Positions 25,585-34,434 of a stretch of DNA of 64,000 bases are shown here, piece by piece; position 1 is the first letter of the stretch; each line of letters begins with the position of its first letter. The translations under genes and the position numbers were made by a program. Source of the DNA: SCN-70-22 sp046327755 (GTDB taxonomy: Bacteria; Gemmatimonadota; Gemmatimonadetes; Gemmatimonadales; Gemmatimonadaceae); the NCBI GenBank assembly GCA_046327755.1, contig JAXLXW010000004.1, positions 372,001 to 436,000 on the forward strand, read 5' to 3'. The notes beneath the pieces are model-generated. The model was given only the letters and a program-made list of their open reading frames with translations, made no database searches and was not told the origin of the DNA.

Positions 25585-27603
25585 TCAGCACGACTTGCAC
25601 TTGTGCGAGTTCTTCGAGCCGAGCTTCTCCAGGAGCTTCACGGTCTCGACGAACGGCGGAATGCGCTGCACCGGACCGTTGGCCATGTCGGCGACGGTCT
25701 GCCCGCGCCTCGCCACCGCGTTGATATCGGCACCCTTGGCCATCAGGTACTCGATGAGCGCGTTGTCCCCGCGCGCGGCCGCGTGGTGCAGCGGGGTGAA
25801 GCCGTTGTGGTCGCGCGCATTCACGTCGGCGTGCACCTCTTCCACGAGGAACTTCACCGCCGGGATCCACGCGTCCGGGGCATGCCGGTGCGAGTTGGCG
25901 GCGTACCCTTCGCCGTACCCCACGCCGGACGCCGCGTGGATCGGATACACGCCGGGCCCTCCGACCGGGACCGGCGGGAGCCCCGACTCATCCTTGGACG
26001 GCCCATCCGCCGGGGCATCATCGCCGCGCAACCGCCCTGCCGGTTTCTTCGTCGGGATGTTCGGGTCGGCGCCATTCGCCAGCAGGAGCTTCATCGCCGG
26101 GATGTCGAGCCCGTACGCCGCCCGCCAGAACGGTGTCGCCCCCTCGGTGTTCACGCCTAACAAGTCGAAGTTGTAGGACATGAACCAGAGGTGCTTGTTG
26201 AGCCGCGCGTTCACGTCGGCGCCACCCTTGATCAGCGCCTCCATCAGCTGCAGGTGCGTCGCCTGCTGCTGGTACTGTGCGGTCGGCTGCGGATAGAGCG
26301 ACTTGGGGGCCCACTGCACGTTGATGGTCGCGTAGAGCGGCGTCGTCCCCGCATCGCTGGCCAGCGTCGCCTTGGCCCCCTGTCCCAGCAGGTACATCGC
26401 CAGGTCGAACTGCCCGTTGATCGTCGCCATCAGGAGCGGCGAGGTGTGGTCCCCCGCGCTCACCTGGTTCACGTCGGCCCCCGCCTCGAGCAGGACCTTC
26501 GTCGCCTCGACGTTCCCCTGGCGCACCGCGAAGAGGAGCGGGGTCAGCCCACCCGACTTCCCGACCAATTCACCGTAGGAGAGCGACCGGTTCTCCGCCG
26601 CATTGCGCGCCGAGTCGGATGCGGCAGGCGCCGCCGGCTTTGCATCGGTGGCGGGCGTCGCGCCCCTCGTGGCCGGCGCCTCGCCCTTGGTCGCGGGCGC
26701 CGTGCCCTTCGCAGCGGCCGCAATCGGCGCCGGCGTCCCTTTCTTCGCCGTATCCGCCGCCACCTTCGCGCCGTTAGGCGTGGACGCCGCGGCGGCGGGC
26801 GCAACGCCCGCACTCGCCGTGACCGTCCCTGCCGGCTTGGGCGGCTGCTCTGCCGCGCGCAGCGCCGCGAACTTCTTCATGCGCAGCGTCATCGCCGCGC
26901 GCTGCGCCTTCTCCTCGGCCGCCATGTCGGTGACCTTCGACGTTGCCTTGATGTCCGCGCCGGCCGCGAGCAGCGCGCGGATCGCCGGCACCCGGTTCGC
27001 CGCCGCCGCCCACATCAGCGGCGTCTGCGCGAACGCGACGTCGCGCGCGTCGACCGTCGCCTTGTGCTCCAGCAACTCGCGGATCACCGTCGTGTCGCCG
27101 ATCTCCGCCGCCAGGTGCAGCGCCGTCGCCCCACCGGACGCCGTCCCCGCGTTCGCGTCCGCTCCGGCATCGAGGAGGACCGCGACGGTGGAGGCTCGCC
27201 CGGCACGTGCCGCGAGGTGCAACGGGAGATAGGCCCCGTTGCGCGTGACGGCATCCAGCCGCGCCCCGGCGGCGATCAGCATCCGCGCCGACGAAGCATC
27301 GCCATGTGACGCCGCCCAATGCAGCGCCGTCATCCCGTCGCCCTGCGCCGCGTTGACGTCCGCCCCTTCGCGAATGAGCGCCCGCACGCGCGACGAATCC
27401 CGCCGCATCGCCGCATCGGCCACCGGCGCCTCCACCCCGCCGTCGAAGGCACGCCGCGCCGAGTGGACCCCAACCCGGGCCCATGCATCCTCCGTGGTGA
27501 ACGCCGTCCCGGCGCCATGGTCCTGCACCAGCACCAGCCCGATCGCGCCAAGGGCCGCGACCGCGCCTAACGCGCTCCCGAGCGCCACGCCGCGCCTACG
27601 CAT
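25585..27603 (-). CDS. Exported ankyrin-repeat protein
   Basis: A 672-residue protein with an N-terminal membrane/signal segment (SALGAVAALGAIGLVLVQ). It has a first block of about five ankyrin repeats (roughly 60-230; e.g. DGMTALHWAASHGDASSARML), a Lys/Ala/Pro/Thr-rich linker (about 255-340, repeats of ATKGEAPATRGATPAT) and a second block of ankyrin repeats (about 345-660). The C-terminus SHKCKSC is Cys-rich. It is the last gene of a minus-strand trio; its ATG overlaps the stop of the DUF1552 gene by 8 bp. In bacteria with this gene trio the ankyrin protein is presumed periplasmic and protein-binding; the partner is unknown. Confidence 0.87.
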   Translation of the reverse strand: MRRRGVALGSALGAVAALGAIGLVLVQDHGAGTAFTTEDAWARVGVHSARRAFDGGVEAPVADAAMRRDSSRVRALIREGADVNAAQGDGMTALHWAASHGDASSARMLIAAGARLDAVTRNGAYLPLHLAARAGRASTVAVLLDAGADANAGTASGGATALHLAAEIGDTTVIRELLEHKATVDARDVAFAQTPLMWAAAANRVPAIRALLAAGADIKATSKVTDMAAEEKAQRAAMTLRMKKFAALRAAEQPPKPAGTVTASAGVAPAAAASTPNGAKVAADTAKKGTPAPIAAAAKGTAPATKGEAPATRGATPATDAKPAAPAASDSARNAAENRSLSYGELVGKSGGLTPLLFAVRQGNVEATKVLLEAGADVNQVSAGDHTSPLLMATINGQFDLAMYLLGQGAKATLASDAGTTPLYATINVQWAPKSLYPQPTAQYQQQATHLQLMEALIKGGADVNARLNKHLWFMSYNFDLLGVNTEGATPFWRAAYGLDIPAMKLLLANGADPNIPTKKPAGRLRGDDAPADGPSKDESGLPPVPVGGPGVYPIHAASGVGYGEGYAANSHRHAPDAWIPAVKFLVEEVHADVNARDHNGFTPLHHAAARGDNALIEYLMAKGADINAVARRGQTVADMANGPVQRIPPFVETVKLLEKLGSKNSHKCKSC

Positions 27604-28987
27604 GCGTCCGCAGGTTGAGCGCCCCCGTCGAGTCGCCGAATTCCTTCACGTCGTCCAGCCCGAGCGAGTGCAGCATGGTCAGCATCGCATTCGCCATCGG
27701 CGTGCCATCGGGCGCGATGATGTGCTGGTTCCCCGCCAGCTGCCCGTTCGCCTTCCCCATCAGGAGGAGCGGGCACCGGCGATGGTTGTGCAGGTTGGAG
27801 TCGCCCATCGGCGACCCGTACACGATCATCGTCTTGTCCAGCATGTTCGCCTCCCCTTCCTGGATGCCCTTCAGCTTGTCCAGGAAGTAGGGGAGCATCG
27901 CCACGTGATATTTGTTGATGAGGTGGAAGTCCTTCACCCCCTTCTCCGTCCCACCATGGTGCGACGCCGGGTGGAACGGCTTGTCGGTCCCGCTCTCGGG
28001 ATATGTCCGCGACGACCCGTCGCGCCCCATCTTGAACGAGAAGACGCGCGTGATGTCGGCCGCGAAGGCCAGCGCCTGGATGTCGAACATCAGCTGTACG
28101 TGCTCGGCGAACGAGTCCGGGACCCCTGCCGGCGCCTCCGGAAGTTCGCGCACCTCGCCCGACGTGTTGCGTGCCTCGATGCGCTGGATGCGCCGTTCCA
28201 CCTCGCGGATGTCCTCGAGGTACCGGTCCAGCCGGTGGTTGTCGTCGGGCCCAAGCATTCGCTGCAGCGACGTCATCTCGCTGGCCACGAAGTCGAGGAT
28301 CGAGCGACGCGAACGGCGGCGTGCGGCGCGCTCCTCGCTCGTTCCCCCCACGCCGAACAGCTTCTCGAACGCCACGCGCGGGTCGCGGATCACCGGGAGC
28401 GGCTCCGTCGCCGACGCCCACGAGATCGAGTCGGTGTAGACGCAGGCATAGCCGTACGCGCACCCACCCGCCTGGTCCACCGGCTCGATGCAGAGCTGCA
28501 TCGACGGGATCGGCGTGTCCTGGCCGAAGCGCTGCGCATAGAGCTGGTCGAGCGACGTCCCTACGCGCACATCCGACCCCTCGGTCTGGCGCGGGTGCAT
28601 CTGCGTGAGAAAGACCGCGCTCGACCGGAAGTGATCGCCGCCGATCTCCTTCGGGATGACGGGCTCCGCCTGCCGCACGTCCGTATTGGAGACGATCGTC
28701 AGGTAGTCGCGGTACTTCTCCAGCGACCCCAGCGCCGTCGGCGCGAGGTCGAACTGCGCCCCCGCCGCGGCCGGCGACCAGAGGTTGAGCTTCGCCCCCA
28801 ACTCGTTGCACCCGGCGGCACCGTGCACCATCTCGATCGCCACCAGCCGCGTGCGGTCGGCCGCGGCCCCGCTCCGCAGCGCGCGTCCCGCCGGGACCAT
28901 CGCGTCGAGGAACGGGAGGGCGACGGTCGCCCCCATGCTGTGCAGGAAGGTCCGGCGCGGTAACGGCTTGCCGCTCAGGAATCGCAT
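27596..28987 (-). CDS. DUF1552 family Tat-exported protein
   Basis: A 463-residue protein of the DUF1552 family, typical of Planctomycetes, Acidobacteria and Gemmatimonadetes. It starts MRFLSGKPLPRRTFLHSMGA, a twin-arginine signal, and contains the family blocks VAIEMVHGAAGCNE, LYAQRFGQDTPIPSMQLCIE, YLEDIREVERRIQ and MIVYGSPMGDSNLHNHRRCPLLLMG. The fold resembles sulfatase-like alkaline phosphatases (DUF1501 relatives), but the reaction is unknown. It is almost always encoded directly after a DUF1592-type cytochrome protein, as here (51 bp gap). The open frame extends upstream into the DUF1592 gene; ATG 28987 is the family start. Confidence 0.9.
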   Translation of the reverse strand: MRFLSGKPLPRRTFLHSMGATVALPFLDAMVPAGRALRSGAAADRTRLVAIEMVHGAAGCNELGAKLNLWSPAAAGAQFDLAPTALGSLEKYRDYLTIVSNTDVRQAEPVIPKEIGGDHFRSSAVFLTQMHPRQTEGSDVRVGTSLDQLYAQRFGQDTPIPSMQLCIEPVDQAGGCAYGYACVYTDSISWASATEPLPVIRDPRVAFEKLFGVGGTSEERAARRRSRRSILDFVASEMTSLQRMLGPDDNHRLDRYLEDIREVERRIQRIEARNTSGEVRELPEAPAGVPDSFAEHVQLMFDIQALAFAADITRVFSFKMGRDGSSRTYPESGTDKPFHPASHHGGTEKGVKDFHLINKYHVAMLPYFLDKLKGIQEGEANMLDKTMIVYGSPMGDSNLHNHRRCPLLLMGKANGQLAGNQHIIAPDGTPMANAMLTMLHSLGLDDVKEFGDSTGALNLRTHA

Positions 28988-29037
28988 GTCGCTATCGTCT
29001 CCGAAGGACGGTCGCTCGTGAGGAATGGAGGGTCGAA

Positions 29038-31509
29038 TCAGTTCGTGCGGGCGCCGGCCGAGGCCACGGACACGCGCCGCGCCCGGAAGGCGTCGCTCGC
29101 GACCACCCCGGCGACAAACTCTGCGACGCGGTACCCCTTCGCCGAGGCATCGTTGGTGATGCGACGGATCGCCGGCATGTCGTAGTACTCCATGCGCCTC
29201 CCCGTCGCGTAGGCCATCAGGTTGAGCGCGAAGGTGCGCATCAGCGGCACCGGACGCTTGATGATCGCGGCCTGCAGCTGTGCCGGCGTGGAGACCGGTG
29301 TCCCGTCGTAGAAGTCGCCGCGGGTGTCGAGCGGCATCCCGTTCTCGCGAATGCGCCAGCGCCCCGTCACGTCGAAGTTGTCCAGCGCCAAGCCGATCGG
29401 GTCCATGAACAGGTGGCACGAGCGACACGTCGGATTGGCACGATGCATCTCCATCCGCTCGCGCGTGGTGAGCATGCGCCCCTCCTTCGCGTCCTTCGTC
29501 TCCTCGAGGTCGGGAACCCCGGGCGGCGGTGGTGGCGGCGGCGAGCCTAACAAGACCTCCATCACCCACTTGCCGCGCAGCACCGGCGATGTGCGGTTGG
29601 CCACCGACGTCAGCGTCAGCACGCTCCCGTGCCCGAGTATCCCGACGCGCGTGCTGTCCGGGTACGCCACCTTCCGGAACTCCGCCCCGGTCACCCCGGC
29701 AATGCCGTAGTGACGCGCCAGGCTCTCGTTCAGGTAGGTGTAGTTCGCGGTGTACAGGTCGAGGACGCTCTTGTTCTCCCGCACCAACTCGGAAAAGAAG
29801 AGCTCCGTCTCGTGCCGCATGTCGTCGGCGAGCTGCGCGTGATAGTCGGGGAACTGCAGCGCGTCCGGGTGCACCTTGTCCAAGTCCTGCAGGCGCAACC
29901 ACTGCGCGGCAAATCGCGTCGCGAGCGACGCCGAGCGCGGATCGGCGAGCATCCGCCGCGCCTGCGCCTGCACTCCGGCTGGCGTTGCCAGCGCCCCACG
30001 CTTTGCCGCCGCGATCAACGGCGCATCGGGGGGCGTTCCCCACAGGAAGAAGGAGAGGCGCGACGCCAGGTCGAGGTCGGAGACGGCCACCTTGTCCCCC
30101 GCCTTCGCCGTCGACGGCTTCTCCTCCACGCGGAAGATGAAATGTGGCGACGAGAGCAACGCCTCCAGCGCAAAGCGGATCCCTCCTTCGAAGCCCGCCC
30201 CCTTTGCCCCCTCATCGTAGAACTTGAGCAGCCCCTGCACGTCGTTTGCCGCCATCGGACGGCGATATGCCACCGAGCCTAACGATGTGAGGATCCGCTG
30301 CGCGCACGGACGCGCCTCCTCGGCGCTCAGCGGGCGGCAGGAGAAGATCCGGCGGCGCGACGGCGTCTCCGACACCCCCGTCGGATGATAGGGCCCCAGC
30401 ACCGTGACGTCCCGCAGGTGGGGGAGGATCGTGATCCCGCCGTCGGCGCCAATCTGTGTGTCGGCGATCGAGTGCCCGATCGGCGCAATGAGGTCGTTGA
30501 CCGGTCCCTCGAAGGTGCGCACGAAGGCCGCCGATAGGAGCTGCGGCCCGGCGCGCACGCGAATCGGCGGCGTCTTGATCTCCATCCCGTTCGGGTCGGC
30601 CTGCGACATCCATCGGTCAATGTCGAGCAGCGCGACGCGCTCCCCGTTCAGCGCCACCTCCAGCTTCTCGTCGAACGGCGCCGCCGATCCATAGAGCTGA
30701 CCGGTGGGGATGTTGTGCAGCGTGAGGGCGAAGACGTACTCGCCGTCGGCCGGAAAGGTGTGCGTCACGACGGTACCGCCGCGCGTCCCCGCCGGCGCCC
30801 CCTCCACGTGCTCCACCTGCGAGGCGAGGCGCGGGATCTTGTACGTGGCCGACGTCGGGTTGGCCTTGGGATCACCGACCGCGAGGCGTGAGATCTCGGA
30901 TGCTGCGTCGAGGTAGGCGTCGAGCGTCGTGGCCGACGGCATCTGCACGTCGGCGATGTTGTCGAAGTTGGCCGACTTGGTGTCGAGCGGGAGCCACTTC
31001 CCCGGGTCGACCTCGAGCGACAACAACTGCCTGATCGATTGCGCGTACTCGGCGCGGTTCAGGCGCTGGAACGTGCGGACGCCCGGCTCCGGCTTGAGGG
31101 CGGCTCGCGTGTCGACCAACCGCTCGAGCGTCGCCTGCAGCACCTGCAGCGTGTCACCCTTGGGGCGGGCGCGCCCCGGCGGGGGCATCATCCCCACCTG
31201 CAGCTTCCCGATGATCTTCTCGGTGAGTTCGGCGTTGCTGGCCGCCTGCGCCACGTCGAACCCTTCCAGCACCAGATTCCCGACTTTCCGCTGCTGCGAG
31301 TGGCACCCAGTGCAGGTCTTCTTCACCACCTGCGACAGCGCCTCGTTGGCGATGACCGTCGACCCGTCACGCGATGCGCGCGGCGCCGCGTGGGGAAAGG
31401 TCCGTGCGCCAACGGGGCGTGCCGTAAGCGCTTGTGCCTGCAAAGCTTCGGTGGAACCGGCGGCGAGCGCCACGAACCCGGTCGCTACCGCGACAGCCAG
31501 TGCCTTCAT
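29038..31509 (-). CDS. DUF1587/DUF1592/DUF1588/DUF1585 cytochrome protein
   Basis: An 823-residue exported protein (signal peptide residues 1-26) with an N-terminal cytochrome-c-like haem motif CTGCH at 66-70. It is followed by the serial domains of the planctomycete-type family: DUF1587 (FQRLNRAEYAQSIRQLLSLE), DUF1592/DUF1595 (LASRLSFFLWGTPPDAPLI), DUF1588 (ILGHGSVLTLTSVANRTSPVLRGKWV, then CRSCHLFMDPIGLALDNFD with another CxxCH motif) and DUF1585 at the C-terminus. These di-haem proteins are thought to act in periplasmic redox breakdown of polymers, but this is unproven. It is the first gene of an operon with DUF1552 and ankyrin proteins. Confidence 0.9.
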   Translation of the reverse strand: MKALAVAVATGFVALAAGSTEALQAQALTARPVGARTFPHAAPRASRDGSTVIANEALSQVVKKTCTGCHSQQRKVGNLVLEGFDVAQAASNAELTEKIIGKLQVGMMPPPGRARPKGDTLQVLQATLERLVDTRAALKPEPGVRTFQRLNRAEYAQSIRQLLSLEVDPGKWLPLDTKSANFDNIADVQMPSATTLDAYLDAASEISRLAVGDPKANPTSATYKIPRLASQVEHVEGAPAGTRGGTVVTHTFPADGEYVFALTLHNIPTGQLYGSAAPFDEKLEVALNGERVALLDIDRWMSQADPNGMEIKTPPIRVRAGPQLLSAAFVRTFEGPVNDLIAPIGHSIADTQIGADGGITILPHLRDVTVLGPYHPTGVSETPSRRRIFSCRPLSAEEARPCAQRILTSLGSVAYRRPMAANDVQGLLKFYDEGAKGAGFEGGIRFALEALLSSPHFIFRVEEKPSTAKAGDKVAVSDLDLASRLSFFLWGTPPDAPLIAAAKRGALATPAGVQAQARRMLADPRSASLATRFAAQWLRLQDLDKVHPDALQFPDYHAQLADDMRHETELFFSELVRENKSVLDLYTANYTYLNESLARHYGIAGVTGAEFRKVAYPDSTRVGILGHGSVLTLTSVANRTSPVLRGKWVMEVLLGSPPPPPPPGVPDLEETKDAKEGRMLTTRERMEMHRANPTCRSCHLFMDPIGLALDNFDVTGRWRIRENGMPLDTRGDFYDGTPVSTPAQLQAAIIKRPVPLMRTFALNLMAYATGRRMEYYDMPAIRRITNDASAKGYRVAEFVAGVVASDAFRARRVSVASAGARTN

Positions 31510-31621
31510 TCGCGATCCTCGGTGAGGTCGTGCCGATGTCCCCCAATCCCACCCCGGGGCCGAGCCGCGCTAAGGTCGGCCCGCCGATGCCGACTGGCAA
31601 GTGTCACAGCCGTATCGGACG

Positions 31622-31648
31622 CGCCCTCTTTGCATACAATAGAGGGCG
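31622..31648. promoter_or_regulatory. Candidate operator palindrome in a divergent promoter region
   Basis: Between the divergent DUF1592 gene and exported aldolase-like gene, CGCCCTCT (31622-31629) and AGAGGGCG (31641-31648) form perfect 8-bp arms around TTGCATACAAT, which contains a -10-like TACAAT on the plus strand. The local drop in G+C and the symmetry suggest a promoter with an overlapping operator; no convincing -35 hexamer is visible. Confidence 0.4.
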
Positions 31649-31722
31649 TCCTGTAAAGCGGTTCAACGCGACGACCAATCGAAACGTTGTGACGAGCCGA
31701 AGGATTTCCCCGCGCCTCCGAT

Positions 31723-31738
31723 CTCCCGTCTCCCGTCC
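31723..31738 (-). repeat. GACGGGA-type repeat, copy E, just upstream of a start codon
   Basis: CTCCCGTCTCCCGTCC lies 8 bp before the ATG at 31747. It is the exact reverse complement of the repeat that follows the stop of the same gene (32755-32770), so the aldolase-like gene is bracketed by 16-bp inverted repeats. Confidence 0.65.
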
Positions 31739-31746
31739 CTCCCCGC

Positions 31747-32751
31747 ATGCTCCTCCGTCTTCGCCGAGCCCTTCTCCTCCTCCAACTCGCCGCCGCCCCG
31801 GCCGCGGCGCAGTCGCACTTGAACCCGTTGGTCGACCTTCTCGCGGCGAAGAAGCCAGTCTTTGGCCTCTATGCCCCGAGCAACCGTCGCCCTCCGGTCC
31901 GCCCGGGAGCACCCACCGCCCCAGAGGCCCCGCCCAAGTCCGCCGCCGAACTGGCGCGGGAGGCCCTGGGACAGCCGGGGAGCGACTACATCTTCGACGG
32001 AGCGATGGAGCACGACTACGACGCCGGACTCGCCTCGTTCACGGAGTTCGCGAAGGGATTCTGGAGTGCATCTCCATTCACCACCGCGGGGGCTCGGCGC
32101 ATCACGCACCCCCTGGTGGTGAAGACGCCGGAGATCGCCCCTGACCCGGCGAAAGCAAGGGAACGTATCGCCCAGCAGCTCAATCTCGGCGTGAGCACCA
32201 TCGTCTTCGTCGGCGTGGAGAGCGCCGACGAGGTGAAGCAGGGGCTCGCGATGATGCGATTCCCCGCGGCGGGAGGAACGCGCGAGAATGACGTCGGCGC
32301 CGCGCCGAAGCTCTGGGGACTCTCAGAAGCCGCCTACCGCGCGAAGGCCGACCTGTGGCCGCTCAACCCCAAGGGCGAGCTCGTCAACTGGACCATCGTC
32401 GAGAGCAAGGCGGGACTGGCGAAGGTTCGCGAGATCGCCGCGGTGAAGGGGATCGGCGTCCTCTTCCCCGGGGCGGGGACACTGCGCGGCGTCTTCACCA
32501 CGACCGATGCCGCCGGCAAGCGATCGTTTGACGAAGCCGGGTGGGAGGCGGCGATCCAGCAGGTCCTCGCCGCCTGCAAGGAGTTCAATGTCCCCTGTGG
32601 CTATCCAGCGGGATTGAACGACATCGAACTCCGCATGAAGCAGGGGTTCAGCGTCTTCGTGATCGGGTGGGGAGAGAACGGCTTCAAGACGGTCGAACTG
32701 GGGCGGAAGGTCGCGGGGCGGGCGGCGACGAATGCGGAGGAATGGCGGTAG
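31747..32751 (+). CDS. Exported HpcH/HpaI aldolase-like protein
   Basis: A 334-residue protein with a clear signal peptide (LRRALLLLQLAAAPAAAQ) before a TIM-barrel HpcH/HpaI-type domain: VFGLYAP, DYIFDGAMEHDYDAG, ITHPLVVKTPEI, LNLGVSTIVFVGVESADEV, VNWTIVESKAGL and GFSVFVIGWGE. Cytoplasmic HpaI aldolases use a metal-binding Glu (present here in IVESKAGL) and an Asp in a GPxDL motif, which here reads FPGAGTLRG, so the catalytic metal site looks incomplete. Export of such a barrel is unusual. The gene is bracketed by inverted copies of the GACGGGA repeat, and the start lacks a Shine-Dalgarno (CCCTCCCCGC precedes the ATG). Confidence 0.75.
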   Translation: MLLRLRRALLLLQLAAAPAAAQSHLNPLVDLLAAKKPVFGLYAPSNRRPPVRPGAPTAPEAPPKSAAELAREALGQPGSDYIFDGAMEHDYDAGLASFTEFAKGFWSASPFTTAGARRITHPLVVKTPEIAPDPAKARERIAQQLNLGVSTIVFVGVESADEVKQGLAMMRFPAAGGTRENDVGAAPKLWGLSEAAYRAKADLWPLNPKGELVNWTIVESKAGLAKVREIAAVKGIGVLFPGAGTLRGVFTTTDAAGKRSFDEAGWEAAIQQVLAACKEFNVPCGYPAGLNDIELRMKQGFSVFVIGWGENGFKTVELGRKVAGRAATNAEEWR

Positions 32752-32754
32752 GGC

Positions 32755-32802
32755 GGACGGGAGACGGGAGACGGGAGTGCGCGGCGCCTAAAGGCGCCGC
32801 GC
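32755..32802 (+). repeat. (GACGGGA)n repeat plus hairpin, copy C
   Basis: Immediately after the aldolase-like stop (TAG ending at 32751), GGACGGGAGACGGGAG and one more unit run to 32778. A perfect hairpin follows, GCGCGGCGCC-TAAA-GGCGCCGCGC (32779-32802). The hairpin probably serves as the gene's terminator. Confidence 0.7.
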
Positions 32803-33006
32803 GTGCGCCTGAGCGCGAGATGAGCGCATGGAATTGGACCTGAGTCCACTCGCGGGCATGCGAAAACGGCGGCGTGGTGAAGTCTTTGCACGATCTTGCG
32901 GCATCGGTCCGAGACTCCTTACGGCATCGCGCGTGCGCGATGCCTAGACTCGCGCCGCTCTGTGTCGACGCGCCCGCGTCGATGCCGCCGTTCTCCTGCG
33001 TTTCTC

Positions 33007-33357
33007 GTGACGACGATCCCACTCACTGCCGACTGCCTGGCAGTCGCCGCGCTCCTGTTGCACCTCGATCATCACGCCAGCCGCGCGGAATCACCGTATC
33101 GCATTGGTCGTGAGCCGAGCGTGAACTGGGAGCAGGCCAACGAGGTGTGCCGACTCCTGGAGTTGGCAGGACTGGCGACCATCGAACGGATCGACGACGC
33201 GCTGCACGTCTCGCTCACGCCGCAGGCGGCGAATCGCCTGCGCCCTGGCTCCGGCGACGGGGCGGCGCTGCGAAACGCGCTCCTGAACGCGCTCGCCTCA
33301 GGGGCGCGCGGCGGGTGTCTCTCGATCCTCAACGCGATCGTCGGGCAGTACGACTGA
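33007..33357 (+). CDS. Small protein, possibly winged-helix, unknown function
   Basis: I do not recognise a family. Starting at a GTG (33007), the 116-residue product begins with a helical segment (PLTADCLAVAALLLHLDHHASRA), continues with VNWEQANEVCRLLELAGLATIERIDDALHVSLT, which has the helix-turn-helix plus wing rhythm of winged-helix domains, and ends with GARGGCLSILNAIVGQYD. A longer frame begins at 32896 but its first 37 residues are Arg-rich and unlikely. No Shine-Dalgarno is evident. It is converging with the creatininase-like gene. It could be a small DNA-binding regulator; this is inference. Confidence 0.5.
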   Translation: MTTIPLTADCLAVAALLLHLDHHASRAESPYRIGREPSVNWEQANEVCRLLELAGLATIERIDDALHVSLTPQAANRLRPGSGDGAALRNALLNALASGARGGCLSILNAIVGQYD

Positions 33358-33392
33358 GCGCCGTCTGTACGCCCGCCTAACGCGCGGCGATG

Positions 33393-34307
33393 CTACTGCC
33401 CGAGGAAGCCACGGATCTGCCGCACCGCGTAGTCGACCTTCAGGTCGAACGCGCGCTTCCCGAGCTCCCGCGACGAACGCCGCGCGTCGCCGGTGATCCC
33501 GTTGTTCTTCCGCGGTGTGTTGGGATCTTCCGGGGCGCGCGGCTGGCCGGGGGCCGGCACGGGATCGCCTAACGCGTCCTTCATGAGCGCCGGGCGCACC
33601 CACTCGTCGCCCCCCAGGTACCACATCTCCGACGTGTCGCTGATCGCCGCGTGCCCGCCGGACGGGTAGCCGTTGTCGGCGAGCCACTGGTTGAAGTCCC
33701 CCTGCGCCTTGGCATACGTCTCGTCGCAGTAGTAGACGTGAATCCCTTGCCCGGCATACTTCGCGTCGAGCGTCTTCGCGACCTCGGCGTACACCGTGGG
33801 CTGCCCGCCGCCGTGATCGCCCATGAGGATCACGTTCCTGAATCCCGAAACGATCGCCTGCTCGGCGATCCGCTCCAGGATCGCCGAGAGAATCTCCGGG
33901 GTGATCCCGATCGTCCCCGGGAGCTGCGCGCTGGCGTTGTTGGGGGTGTACGGGAGGACCGGCATCGCGATGGCATTCCCGAGTTTGAGTGCAATCGCCT
34001 TGACCGTCGCACGCGCCATCATGTTGTGCCCGCCGTTCGCGTTCTGCGGGCCGCGCTGCTCCGTCCCTCCGGTGTAGAAGAGCGCCGTCGTCTTCCCCGC
34101 GGCCAGCGCCTCCTTCACCTCCGCCCACGTCATCTTCTCGAACTCGACGAGCGGTTCCTTCGCCGACGCCGCCGGGGCGACCTCGGCACCGGAGTCCGAC
34201 GCCACGCGGTAGGCATCGGCGAGGGTGTCGCGAGCGGCCGGCGCCTGCGCCGTGGCGATCGAGGTCGACGCGATCAGCGCCGCGATGGTGGAGGAAAGCA
34301 CGCGCAT
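33393..34307 (-). CDS. Exported creatininase-family protein
   Basis: A 304-residue protein with a signal peptide (MRVLSSTIAALIASTSIATAQ) and a creatininase/MftE-type fold: ALFYTGGTEQRGPQ, IAMPVLPYTPNN, FRNVILMGDHGGGQ and GIHVYYCDE. Enzymes of this family bind two metals through a TEQHGPH...D motif and a later GHGG. Here the second ligand is Arg (E83-Q-R85) and the Asp position reads GGHN, while the distal GDHGGG is intact, so the metal site is altered. Periplasmic location is also unusual for this amidohydrolase family. A GAGGGG Shine-Dalgarno lies 5 nt upstream of the ATG. It is divergent from phosphoglucomutase. Confidence 0.82.
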   Translation of the reverse strand: MRVLSSTIAALIASTSIATAQAPAARDTLADAYRVASDSGAEVAPAASAKEPLVEFEKMTWAEVKEALAAGKTTALFYTGGTEQRGPQNANGGHNMMARATVKAIALKLGNAIAMPVLPYTPNNASAQLPGTIGITPEILSAILERIAEQAIVSGFRNVILMGDHGGGQPTVYAEVAKTLDAKYAGQGIHVYYCDETYAKAQGDFNQWLADNGYPSGGHAAISDTSEMWYLGGDEWVRPALMKDALGDPVPAPGQPRAPEDPNTPRKNNGITGDARRSSRELGKRAFDLKVDYAVRQIRGFLGQ

Positions 34308-34434
34308 GGACACCCCTCGGAGACGGGAGAAGGAAATCGGACCCGAACGCGCCGCCAATTGACCCTCCGCCCCCTCCCGCCGCCACCCGCCCCCGCGCAC
34401 TTTCCCGCGATCCTCGCACGGGCCTCGCATTCGC

